Below, in pieces: positions 17,652-25,252 of a DNA stretch of 64,000 nucleotides. Under the pieces are notes generated by a model. The model did not search any database, had not been told where the DNA came from, and was given only the letters and a program-made list of their open reading frames with translations. The first letter of the stretch is position 1; every line of letters starts with the position of its first letter. The DNA is from Myxococcus stipitatus. Lineage in GTDB: Bacteria > Myxococcota > Myxococcia > Myxococcales > Myxococcaceae. A program made the translations under genes and the position numbers. The stretch is from the NCBI RefSeq assembly GCF_037414475.1, contig NZ_CP147913.1:2170001-2234000 (forward strand), read 5' to 3'.

Positions 17652-18479
17652 GTGAGCCGTCCCCGTCTCAACGCGCCTCGAGGCGTCCTCCAACGCCAGG
17701 CCCCCGCCGGCAAGGTGGCGCACGAGCGCTTCGCCCCCGCCCCGGACCTGGAGGAGTACGTCCAGCACTTCTGGACCGTGCGCTGGGACCTGCGCGACGA
17801 GCCTCCCCTGCTCGCGGAGACACTCCCCCACCCCTGCATCCACCTGGTGTTCGAGAAGGGGCAGGCACGCATCGCCGGCGTGCAATCGCGCCGCTTCCGC
17901 CAATGGCTTCGCGGACACGCACGCGTCTTCGGCATCAAGTTCCGCCCCGCGGCCTTCCAGCCCCTGTTGGGCAAGCCGCTGTCGGAGCTCACGGACCGCA
18001 CGGTGAGCCTGCGCTCGGTCTTCGGTCCGGAGAGCGACACGCTGAAGGCCACGCTCCTCACCGAGCCGGACCTGCGCCAGTGCGTGGCCCAGGCCCAGGA
18101 CTTCCTGCGGCCCCGCCTCCCGCCCATGCCGCCCCTCATCGCCCGGTTGAGGGATTTGGTGGAGAAGCTCGCGCAGGACACCTCCATCACCCGCATGGAG
18201 CAGGTGGCGGAGCTGGCGGGAATGGAGCCTCGCAACCTCCAGCGGCGCTTCCGCGCGGCGGTGGGCGTCAGCCCCAAATGGGTCCTCCAGCGCTACCGGC
18301 TCCACGAAGCCGCTGAGCAGCTCGCGCGCCCCAATGCGCCCGACATGGCGAGCCTGGCGCTCCAACTGGGCTACTTCGACCAGTCGCACTTCATCCGCGA
18401 CTTCAAGGCGCTGGTAGGCTGCGCCCCCGGTGAATACGCGGCACGCGCCGCGGCCAGCAGGGCTCGCGCCTCGAAGTAG
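17652..18479 (+). CDS. AraC-type regulator with DUF6597-like N-terminal domain
   Basis: Cytosolic regulator. The N-terminal half has LEEYVQHFWTVRWDL, PHPCIHLVFEKG and GIKFRPAAFQPLLGKP, the pattern of the DUF6597 sensing domain. The C-terminal AraC HTH follows: MEQVAELAGMEPRNLQRRFR, then LALQLGYFDQSHFIRDFKALVG. I prefer GTG 17652 (275 aa) over ATG 17559, because the latter would overlap the divergent lipoprotein start by 2 nt and its first 31 residues have no domain character. No good RBS is visible before 17652, so the start is uncertain. A role in controlling the divergent DUF3224 gene is inferred from position. Confidence 0.8.
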   Translation: MSRPRLNAPRGVLQRQAPAGKVAHERFAPAPDLEEYVQHFWTVRWDLRDEPPLLAETLPHPCIHLVFEKGQARIAGVQSRRFRQWLRGHARVFGIKFRPAAFQPLLGKPLSELTDRTVSLRSVFGPESDTLKATLLTEPDLRQCVAQAQDFLRPRLPPMPPLIARLRDLVEKLAQDTSITRMEQVAELAGMEPRNLQRRFRAAVGVSPKWVLQRYRLHEAAEQLARPNAPDMASLALQLGYFDQSHFIRDFKALVGCAPGEYAARAAASRARASK

Positions 18480-18571
18480 CAACAGCACCTTCACACAAGC
18501 ACTACAGCGGAGCGGACGAGAGGCGTCCCCTGTCACCTCCCGCCCGCCCCGCTCTTCGACATGACGGCCCA

Positions 18572-18599
18572 GGTGCGTCACTCCCCAAAGCGACGCACC
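18572..18599. terminator. 8-bp inverted repeat between convergent genes
   Basis: GGTGCGTC (18572-18579) and GACGCACC (18592-18599) with a 12-nt loop, in the 127-nt gap between the AraC-type gene (plus) and the PD40 lipoprotein gene (minus). Placement fits a shared terminator. No strong T tract. Confidence 0.45.
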
Positions 18600-18606
18600 C
18601 CCGCCA

Positions 18607-19584
18607 TCACTGGAACAGCAGGCAGTAGGTGTCGAGTTCGTAGAAGTCCGACGGCACGAACGGGTTCCAGGTCTGGCGCACGAAGTAGATGCGGCGGCCG
18701 TCCACGCTCAGCGACGGGTGGAACTCATCCTTCTCCGTGTTGATTTTCGGCCCCAGGTTGATGGCCTTCGTCCACCGGCCGCCCCCCAGGTTGATGCTGG
18801 CGTACAGGTCTCCCAGGCCATAGCCCTCCGGGCGGTTGAGCGAGGCGAAGATGAGCACCCGGCCGTCCGCGGAGATGTGCGAGTTGTATTCCCAGTAGTC
18901 ATCACTGTTGATGGCGATGGGCAGCTTCTGCGCGGGGGCGTAGCCAGGGCCTCGGCGCTCCGCGCGGTAGATGTTGAAGTCCGAGTCGAACGTGCCGCTC
19001 GCGAAGTAGAGGTTCCCCGCGCGGTCCGCGCTGACGTACAGCTCCATGCGGTCCGAGTTGATGTTGGGGCCCAGGTGCTGCGGCGCGCCCCAGCTTCCAT
19101 CCGCCTGCTTGTGCACCATCCACAGGTCCGAGTCCGGGCGCTCCTCGGTGCCGGTGATGGGGCGCGTGGACGAGAAGAACAGCGACTGGCCATCCGGCGA
19201 CAGGAAGGGGTCGGTGTCCAGGTACGTGCCGGAGAACGACACCATCTGCCCAGGGGTGAAATGGCCATTCACCTTGTGCGTCTCGTAGATGGCCTGGAAG
19301 GGCGCCTCCGTGGAGTCCACGTGGTAGTACGCCGTGTTGCCGTCGGCGGAGAAGGTGAGGCGGTACTCGGAGCGCTCTGGCAGGGAGACCTCTCCCGGGG
19401 CGAACATGCTGCCACCGGTGGGGCAGGTCATTCCCCACAGGGCCTCGCTGGACACGCCCTGCGCGCCGAGCGCCTCGGCCACCTTGGCGGACTCCGGCTC
19501 CTGCGCGGCGCAGGCCATGGACAGCGAGGACATGGCGGCGACGAGCCCGACGGACCACGACTTCTTCGAGATGAAGCGATGCAT
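18607..19584 (-). CDS. Exported TolB-like PD40/WD40 beta-propeller protein, 325 aa
   Basis: A signal peptide ends in SMACAAQ, either a weak lipobox (SMAC) or a type I site. The mature protein holds repeated PD40 blades with the usual DGxxLxFxS core: SADGNTAYYHVDS, SPDGQSLFFSSTRP, SADRAGNLYFASG, SADGRVLIFASLNRP and SVDGRRIYFVRQTW. Each blade is followed by DLW, NIY or DLY strands. It is periplasmic or surface bound, with a likely protein- or ligand-binding role. I chose ATG 19584 because AAAGGAG lies about 9 nt upstream and the longer frame adds only His/Arg-rich sequence. Confidence 0.8.
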   Translation of the reverse strand: MHRFISKKSWSVGLVAAMSSLSMACAAQEPESAKVAEALGAQGVSSEALWGMTCPTGGSMFAPGEVSLPERSEYRLTFSADGNTAYYHVDSTEAPFQAIYETHKVNGHFTPGQMVSFSGTYLDTDPFLSPDGQSLFFSSTRPITGTEERPDSDLWMVHKQADGSWGAPQHLGPNINSDRMELYVSADRAGNLYFASGTFDSDFNIYRAERRGPGYAPAQKLPIAINSDDYWEYNSHISADGRVLIFASLNRPEGYGLGDLYASINLGGGRWTKAINLGPKINTEKDEFHPSLSVDGRRIYFVRQTWNPFVPSDFYELDTYCLLFQ

Positions 19585-19698
19585 GCGGCGTCTCCTTTGT
19601 TGGAGACACAGTCGCCCGGCGCCGCGAGATGGCCGATGAGGATGTGACGAATGGTGGAGGTCTCGGGGCGAACCGTGGACTTCCACTCCGGCGCCCTC

Positions 19699-20484
19699 TC
19701 AGGCCGGCAAATCCAAGGCCCGCTGGAGCCGCGCGCGGTAGCTGCGGCCCGACGTCAGCTTCGTGCCATCGCGCAGCGTGAGCACCATCTCGCCCGGGCC
19801 CAGGGGCTCGACCTCCTCGATGCGGTCCAGCCGGATGATGAGCGAGCGGTGCACCCGCACGAAGTCCTTCGGGTCCAGCTTCTCCTCCAGCGCGTTCATC
19901 GTCTCGCGCGTGAGGTACGACTGTTTGCCCTGGTGGACGGAGACATAGTTCCCCTCCGCCTCCAGGTAGTCGATGTCCTCCACACGCAGGAAGCGCATGC
20001 GCCAGCCCACCTTGGCCACCAGCCGCTTCACGTATTGCTCGGACGCGGGGGGCAGGCGCAGCGACAACGACTCCAGCCGCTCGATGAGCTCCGAGTCCAG
20101 CTCTGTCGCCCCCGTGCGGCGACGCTCACGCACCCGCGCAAGGCTCTGGTGGAAGCGCTCCCGGTCGAAGGGCTTGAGCAGGTAGTCGAGCGCGTTGGCC
20201 TCGAACGCCTGCACCGCGAAGTCCCGATGCGCGGTGATGAAGATGACCGCGGGCTGATACTCCTGCGCCACCGCGCGCAGCACACCGAAGCCGTCCGGCT
20301 CCGGCATCTGCACGTCCAGGAGCACTAGGTCCGGGCGCTCCGCGCGAATGGCGGCGATGGCCTCGGTGCCGTCGCGGCACTCACCGATGACGTTCATGTC
20401 CGGCTCGTCCGCGAGCAACTCCCGCACCCGCTCACGGGCCAGGGGCTCGTCGTCTACGATGAGCACGCGGATGGGCGCGCTCAC
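19699..20484 (-). CDS. LytTR-family response regulator
   Basis: 261-aa cytosolic regulator. Receiver domain at residues 4-120, with acidic pair DDE at 11-13, phospho-acceptor Asp57 in LVLLDVQMPEPDG and the conserved Lys in DYLLKPF near 104. The LytTR DNA-binding domain covers ~155-255 (FLRVEDIDYLEAEGNYVSVH, FVRVHRSLIIRLDRI, LRDGTKLTSGRSYR). The start is GTG 20484, whose bases overlap the TGA stop of the kinase gene (GTGA), showing translational coupling. Together with the kinase it forms a LytS/LytR (AlgZ/AlgR)-type pair. Target genes are not evident here. Confidence 0.93.
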   Translation of the reverse strand: MSAPIRVLIVDDEPLARERVRELLADEPDMNVIGECRDGTEAIAAIRAERPDLVLLDVQMPEPDGFGVLRAVAQEYQPAVIFITAHRDFAVQAFEANALDYLLKPFDRERFHQSLARVRERRRTGATELDSELIERLESLSLRLPPASEQYVKRLVAKVGWRMRFLRVEDIDYLEAEGNYVSVHQGKQSYLTRETMNALEEKLDPKDFVRVHRSLIIRLDRIEEVEPLGPGEMVLTLRDGTKLTSGRSYRARLQRALDLPA

Positions 20485-21527
20485 GCCACGGACTCCGTCC
20501 GGAAGGGGATGGTCAACGAGACGAGCGCCCCACCCTCCTCGCGCCCCTTCAGCTCCAGCTTGTGCGCGGGCCCATAGAGCTGCACCAGGCGCTCGCGCGT
20601 AATCCACAGGCCCTTGCCTCCACCGCTCGTCTTCGCCGCCGTGCCCGGGCGCAGTCCCACGCCGTCATCACGGACCTCCAGCACCAGCTCCGGGCCATCG
20701 CGACGCGCGGACACCGTCACCGTGCCCGGCGCGGAGCGAGGGGCGATGCCGTGCTGGATGGCGTTCTCCACCAGCGGCTGGAGCAAGAGGTACGGCACCT
20801 GAGCCCCCAGCGTGTCCTGGTCGATTTCGTGTTTCACCTGGAGCCGGTCCGTGAAGCGCACCCCTTGGATGTCCAGGTAGAGCTGGAGCGTGCGCAGCTC
20901 GTCGCGCAGGGGGACCTCCTCGCGCGCCGCCGCGTCGAGTGTGCCCCGCAGCAGGTCGCTCAGCCGCGCAATCATCCGCTCGCTGCCCCGGGGGTCCTTG
21001 TTCACGAGGGCGGAGATGGAGTTGAGCGTGTTGAAGAGGAAGTGGGGGTGCAGCTGCGCCTTGAGGACATGCAGCTGCGCGCGGGCGAGCTGGGTGTCCT
21101 TCAACCGGAGCTGCTCGGCGAAGTAGAGGCCATGCGCCAGGCCCAGCGTCAGCAGGTAGATGAACGGGTTGTAGAGCAGCGCGTGCTCGAGGACGTCCAG
21201 GTAGGCCGGAGGCGTGGAGTACCAGCCCACGTACGGGTCCAGGGCATAGATGAACGTGGCGCGGAAGAACGAGACGGCCAGCGCGCCGCCCACGTGCAAC
21301 GCAACACGGGAGCGCCAGCGGCGGCGCTCGATGGGAAAGCGCAGCCCCAGGTTCAACACGGCGACGGTGATGGGCACCCACAACACGTTGGCGAAGCCAT
21401 CCGTGAGCAGCGCGTGGGACCAGGACACGCCTCGGACCGAGTGGGCCTCGCTGGAGGCCGCGAGCCCCTGCAAGGTCCAATAGGCGAAGGCCGCCACCCA
21501 CCACTTCCACTGACTTCCACGGGCCAT
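20481..21527 (-). CDS. LytS/AlgZ-type sensor histidine kinase, 348 aa
   Basis: Inner-membrane kinase. Residues ~8-130 contain about four hydrophobic helices with short loops and no large periplasmic domain. The His_kinase domain begins with AQLHPHFLFNTLNSISALV near residues 155-173, holding the phosphorylated His. The HATPase region follows, with LQPLVENAIQHGI (N box) and DDGVGL (G1), then GKGLWITRERL. This is the architecture of kinases paired with LytTR regulators. The partner gene starts within the last 4 bases. The signal sensed is unknown. Upstream 21528-21631 may hold the promoter. Confidence 0.93.
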   Translation of the reverse strand: MARGSQWKWWVAAFAYWTLQGLAASSEAHSVRGVSWSHALLTDGFANVLWVPITVAVLNLGLRFPIERRRWRSRVALHVGGALAVSFFRATFIYALDPYVGWYSTPPAYLDVLEHALLYNPFIYLLTLGLAHGLYFAEQLRLKDTQLARAQLHVLKAQLHPHFLFNTLNSISALVNKDPRGSERMIARLSDLLRGTLDAAAREEVPLRDELRTLQLYLDIQGVRFTDRLQVKHEIDQDTLGAQVPYLLLQPLVENAIQHGIAPRSAPGTVTVSARRDGPELVLEVRDDGVGLRPGTAAKTSGGGKGLWITRERLVQLYGPAHKLELKGREEGGALVSLTIPFRTESVA

Positions 21528-21631
21528 GAGCGTGCAAGGTACACGGACTCATTGGCGAGGGTCACATCCGGCTCAACCGTTCGTCCCAGGCCTCTTGAAT
21601 GCGAGCGGCCGAGCCCGGATGAAACACAGCG

Positions 21632-22243
21632 TCACGGCAGCAGGCTCTCCTGCTTCGCCAGCTTCTTCGCCAGCGTGGTGTAGGACCACTCCCCCTCCTC
21701 ATCCACCAACCCCTTCTTGAGCAGCTTGCTCAGCGTGGGGCCAATCTCGCTGGAGTGCCCCACCAGGTGGTGGTCCGCGCGCACCTTGCCGATGGCATCC
21801 TCGCGGTCATCCGCGATGACGATTTTCGCGGTCAGCTTGTCCGCATAGGTGGAGTAGTCGTTGTAGTAGGTCCACGCCACGCCCTGCACGGTGAAGTCCC
21901 CCAGCACGACCATCTCACCGTGGACCAAGACGTTGTGCGCCTTGAGCGAACCGCCGACGAGGAGCAGCGAGTAGTCGAAGCCCTCGTGGATGATGTTGCC
22001 CTCCACCACCAGGTCTCCGGTCACGACCAGACGGCCCTGGTCCTCGAGGACGAGGTTACCGTTCACCGTGACACTCGCGGCGTCGAGAATCTGGTCCTCA
22101 CCCTCCGAGACCTTCAGTCCCTTGGCCAACTGCTTCGCCGGCCCCGTGGCCGACAGCTTCGCCTTGAGCGCGGCCCGCTTCGCGGGGGTGCCCACATGGG
22201 GCTGGAGCGAGGGCTCCTGGAGCAGCTTCTCGAGAATCTTCAT
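21632..22243 (-). CDS. Hypothetical protein with bactofilin-like beta-repeat core, 203 aa
   Basis: No signal peptide. The middle (~55-125) is a run of short alternating hydrophobic strands (VTVNGNLVLEDQGRLVVTGDL, VVEGNIIHEGFDYSLLLVGG, LVHGEMVVLGDFTVQG), a right-handed beta-helix pattern seen in bactofilins and other polymer-forming proteins. Flanking parts are helical and charged, and the end (LSKLLKKGLVDEEGEWSYTTL) resembles a small helical domain. I do not know the family. It is separated by about 100 nt from the kinase gene upstream of it on the map and is probably an independent unit. Confidence 0.6.
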   Translation of the reverse strand: MKILEKLLQEPSLQPHVGTPAKRAALKAKLSATGPAKQLAKGLKVSEGEDQILDAASVTVNGNLVLEDQGRLVVTGDLVVEGNIIHEGFDYSLLLVGGSLKAHNVLVHGEMVVLGDFTVQGVAWTYYNDYSTYADKLTAKIVIADDREDAIGKVRADHHLVGHSSEIGPTLSKLLKKGLVDEEGEWSYTTLAKKLAKQESLLP

Positions 22244-22374
22244 GTGCTCGAAGCTAGGCGTCCCACCCGACAGTGACGAGCGGAATATCAGGGCCTCGTC
22301 CGGAGGGACGCCTCACACCCTCGCTGAGCCCTGTATACTGGGACTTCCTCCTCGCAGCATGGCGTGAGGTCCAC

Positions 22375-23439
22375 ATGTCGGCGACCAGGAAAGACCCACG
22401 CATGATGTCTCGCGCTCGCGGAGGGATTCCCTCCCGCGTCCTGGCCATCCACGGGGTGTTGCTCACCTGTGGACTGCTCTTCGCGGCCGCCGTGAAGGCG
22501 CAGACGATGGAGGACCGGGCGTACGTCGGGTTCACCTTCGCGCGCGGCACGGATATCGGCTCGCGGGGTGGCAGTCTGGACGAGCGTCAGCTCCTGGACC
22601 TCCGGCTGCCACTGCCGCCCGTCTTCCTGGGCAAGACGGTGCTCGTGCCGTCCGTGGGATACGAGACGCGCTTCATGGGCCTGGAGCGCAAGGGTCTGCT
22701 CGCGGACATGCCCGAGGACGAGGCCTTGAGCCGGCGCTTCCACCTGCTCCAGTTGGGGCTCTCGGTGATTCGTCCGCTGTCTCCCCGGTGGATGATGGTG
22801 ATGGGTGCGACGGCGAGCACCCGCACCGACTTCCAGAGCCCCTACGACTTCGGGCTCGACACGACCTGGGCCGGCTACGCGATGGCCAGCTATCTGGTGG
22901 GCGGAGACCCGGGAGTGCGGGTGACATTCGGACTCGTGGCGCTGTACCCGTTCGACATCAGTCCGGTCATCCCCATGGCGACGTTCGTCTACCGCAAGGG
23001 GCCCTACATCCTGGAGCTGGGCCTGCCACGGCTCGCCATGTTGCTGAAGGTGGGCGAGGGGTTGGAGCTGGGCTTCACGGGCGCGTTCGACCAGCAGGTG
23101 TTCCGCACCCGCATGCCTCAGGCCCCCCTGGGCCCCAGGGCGCACTACGTGAGGGAGACGCAGCTTCGCTTCGGGCCCACGGTGAACACCCGGCTGGGCG
23201 GAGGAAACCTCTGGGTGAGCTCGTCCATCGGGCTCGACCTCCTCAACGACTACGCGCTGCTCGACCGGAACCGCGAGCGCGTGGACCTGGAGATGCTCCG
23301 CTCCACGCGCCCCGCGCCCTTCCTGCGGGTGTCTCTGGGATGGCGCCCCCCTCGGCGCCCCAGCACGGCCTCTCGTCAGTCGGGCACTCCTCCCGAGGCT
23401 CCCTCGGGGAAGCTGCGGCTGCCGCCCCTGGACCGGTGA
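22375..23439 (+). CDS. Exported beta-rich protein, DUF6268-like, probable outer-membrane protein
   Basis: A signal peptide (VLAIHGVLLTCGLLFAAAVKAQ) precedes a mature part full of amphipathic strands: AYVGFTFARGTDIG, TVLVPSVGYETRFMGLE, RWMMVMGATASTRTDFQSP, GYAMASYLVGGDPGVRVTFGL and FLRVSLGWRP. The pattern suggests a small outer-membrane barrel and resembles DUF6268. The C-terminal tail is Pro/Ser rich. ATG 22375 (MSATRKD) and ATG 22402 (MMSRARG) are both possible starts; the second gives a more usual signal peptide. It converges with the dihydroxyacetone kinase gene with only 10 nt between stops. Confidence 0.7.
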   Translation: MSATRKDPRMMSRARGGIPSRVLAIHGVLLTCGLLFAAAVKAQTMEDRAYVGFTFARGTDIGSRGGSLDERQLLDLRLPLPPVFLGKTVLVPSVGYETRFMGLERKGLLADMPEDEALSRRFHLLQLGLSVIRPLSPRWMMVMGATASTRTDFQSPYDFGLDTTWAGYAMASYLVGGDPGVRVTFGLVALYPFDISPVIPMATFVYRKGPYILELGLPRLAMLLKVGEGLELGFTGAFDQQVFRTRMPQAPLGPRAHYVRETQLRFGPTVNTRLGGGNLWVSSSIGLDLLNDYALLDRNRERVDLEMLRSTRPAPFLRVSLGWRPPRRPSTASRQSGTPPEAPSGKLRLPPLDR

Positions 23440-23449
23440 AGAGGTCCCG

Positions 23450-25147
23450 TCAGCCGATGAAGGGCGTGAGCGCCTTCAGCCAGATGACCACGGCCGCGGC
23501 GCCCGCATCGGGAATCCCCAGCGCCCTGCTCCCCAGGTAACTGGCCCGTCCCAACCGGGGTTGCATGCGAGAGGTGGCCTCCGCGCCCTGCTCCGCTTCA
23601 CGCACGCACGCGGCCCATGACTCCGCTGGCGACCTTCCGGCCTGGAGCTCTCCAGCGAAGGTGTCCGCCGCGGGCCTGAGTGCGTCGAGCATCGTGCGGT
23701 CTCCAGGCCGGGCGCCTCCCAGCTGCGCCACCGCGTCCACCCCGAGGACGAATGCGTCCGCCCACGCGCGGGCATCCGCCGGGCCCTCGGACAGACGGCG
23801 CGCGGCCCGCAGCAACGCGGTGGCATAGAAGGGGCCCGAGCTCCCACCAATCGCCCGCCGGAGTGCATCACCGATGGAGCCCAGCGCACGCGAGGGGTTG
23901 CTCCACGCGGCCGCGGGCAGGGCACGAATCGCCGCCGCGCCCCGAGAGAGGCTCAGGCCCAGGTCTCCATCTCCCGCCGCGCTGTCGAGCTCCGTCAGCC
24001 GCGCCTCGCTCGACTCCAGGGCGGTGGCCACCGCGAGCGCGGCTTCATGGACACGCTCCATGCCGGGCCGCCGAGGCTCCTCCTCCGCCGGCCCATGTGG
24101 AGCCGGAGCCGCGGGCCTGGGTGGACGCGCGGGAGCAAGCCTGCCCTCGCCTCCCCAGGCGGGCGCGGTGGTCGCCGCGTCGAGCCGCGACAGACGTGTG
24201 TCATCCACCTTCAACACCGACAACGAGCAGCCGGGCATCTCCAGCGCGGAGAGGAACGTCCCGCTCCACGCCCGCTCGACCTGCAAGCCCCGCTCACGAA
24301 GCAGCGCCAACGCGCGACGCGTGACGATGGCCAGTTCCATGGGCGGCGTGCCGCCCAACCCGTTCACCAGCAACACCACGCGCGCCCCCGCGCTCAGCGA
24401 CCGGTCCTCCAGGATGAAGGAGAGCAGCATGTCCGCGAGTGCATCCGCCTGCTGGAGCGGCACGCGCCGCACTCCCTGCTCGCCGTGGATGCCCAGCCCC
24501 AGCTCGATTTCATCATCGGCCAACGTGAAGCCAGGACGGCCCGCCGCCGGAACGATGCAGGGGCCCAACGCGACCCCCATCGAGCCCAGCTCCGCCGCGG
24601 CGACCCGCGCCTCTCGAAGGACGTCCTCGAGTGGAAGGCCCGCGGCGGCCGCGGCCCCCGCGACCTTGTGAACGAACACCGTGCCCGCGATGCCGCGACG
24701 GCGCGAGGGCTCCACGGTGTCGCGCAACGCCACGTCATCGGCGACGACGACCACCTCCACCGGAATCCCCTCCGCGCGCGCCAGTTCGGCAGCGAGCCCG
24801 AAGTTGAGCCGGTCCCCCGTGTAGTTCTTCACCACGAGGAGCGAGCCCGCGGGCCCCGACACCGCGCGGATGGCGGCCAGCACCGCGTCCGTGCTGGGCG
24901 AGGTGAACACATCCCCCGCCACCGCCGCGTCGAGCATCCCCGCGCCCACGTAACCCGCGTGCGCCGGCTCGTGTCCGCTGCCACCGCCCGAGATGACGGA
25001 GACCTTGCGCCGCCTCGGGTCCACCGGCGTGTCCGCGCGGATGACCACCGCCTCCTCGTCGAGCAACATCTGCCCTGGAGCCAGCGCGACGAAACCCTCC
25101 AGCATCTGCCTCACGACGGCTCTGGGCTCATTGACGAGCTTCTTCAT
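23450..25147 (-). CDS. Dihydroxyacetone (glycerone) kinase, DhaK-DhaL fusion, ATP-dependent
   Basis: 565 aa. The DhaK part (1-~335) has GGGSGHEPAHAGYVG near 55, the substrate-binding His in LGLGIHGEQG near 225 and LVNGLGGTP near 265. After a Pro/Ala linker the DhaL part (~375-560) has the Mg-ATP signature SAAGDGDLGLSLSRG and the GGSSGPFYATALL loop. Fusion of K and L in one chain is typical of ATP-using kinases, as opposed to the three-subunit PTS type. It phosphorylates dihydroxyacetone to the glycolytic triose phosphate. GGAGG lies ahead of ATG 25147; the longer frame is rejected. No glycerol gene is adjacent. Confidence 0.93.
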   Translation of the reverse strand: MKKLVNEPRAVVRQMLEGFVALAPGQMLLDEEAVVIRADTPVDPRRRKVSVISGGGSGHEPAHAGYVGAGMLDAAVAGDVFTSPSTDAVLAAIRAVSGPAGSLLVVKNYTGDRLNFGLAAELARAEGIPVEVVVVADDVALRDTVEPSRRRGIAGTVFVHKVAGAAAAAGLPLEDVLREARVAAAELGSMGVALGPCIVPAAGRPGFTLADDEIELGLGIHGEQGVRRVPLQQADALADMLLSFILEDRSLSAGARVVLLVNGLGGTPPMELAIVTRRALALLRERGLQVERAWSGTFLSALEMPGCSLSVLKVDDTRLSRLDAATTAPAWGGEGRLAPARPPRPAAPAPHGPAEEEPRRPGMERVHEAALAVATALESSEARLTELDSAAGDGDLGLSLSRGAAAIRALPAAAWSNPSRALGSIGDALRRAIGGSSGPFYATALLRAARRLSEGPADARAWADAFVLGVDAVAQLGGARPGDRTMLDALRPAADTFAGELQAGRSPAESWAACVREAEQGAEATSRMQPRLGRASYLGSRALGIPDAGAAAVVIWLKALTPFIG

Positions 25148-25252
25148 GGGCGGCTCCTCCTGGGTCGGAAGTCGGAACGAACAACAGCCCGAAGGAGTAA
25201 AGCACGCACGCGCGGGCACGGCTCTCCTGGAAACCCTCGCGCGCCGATGCGC

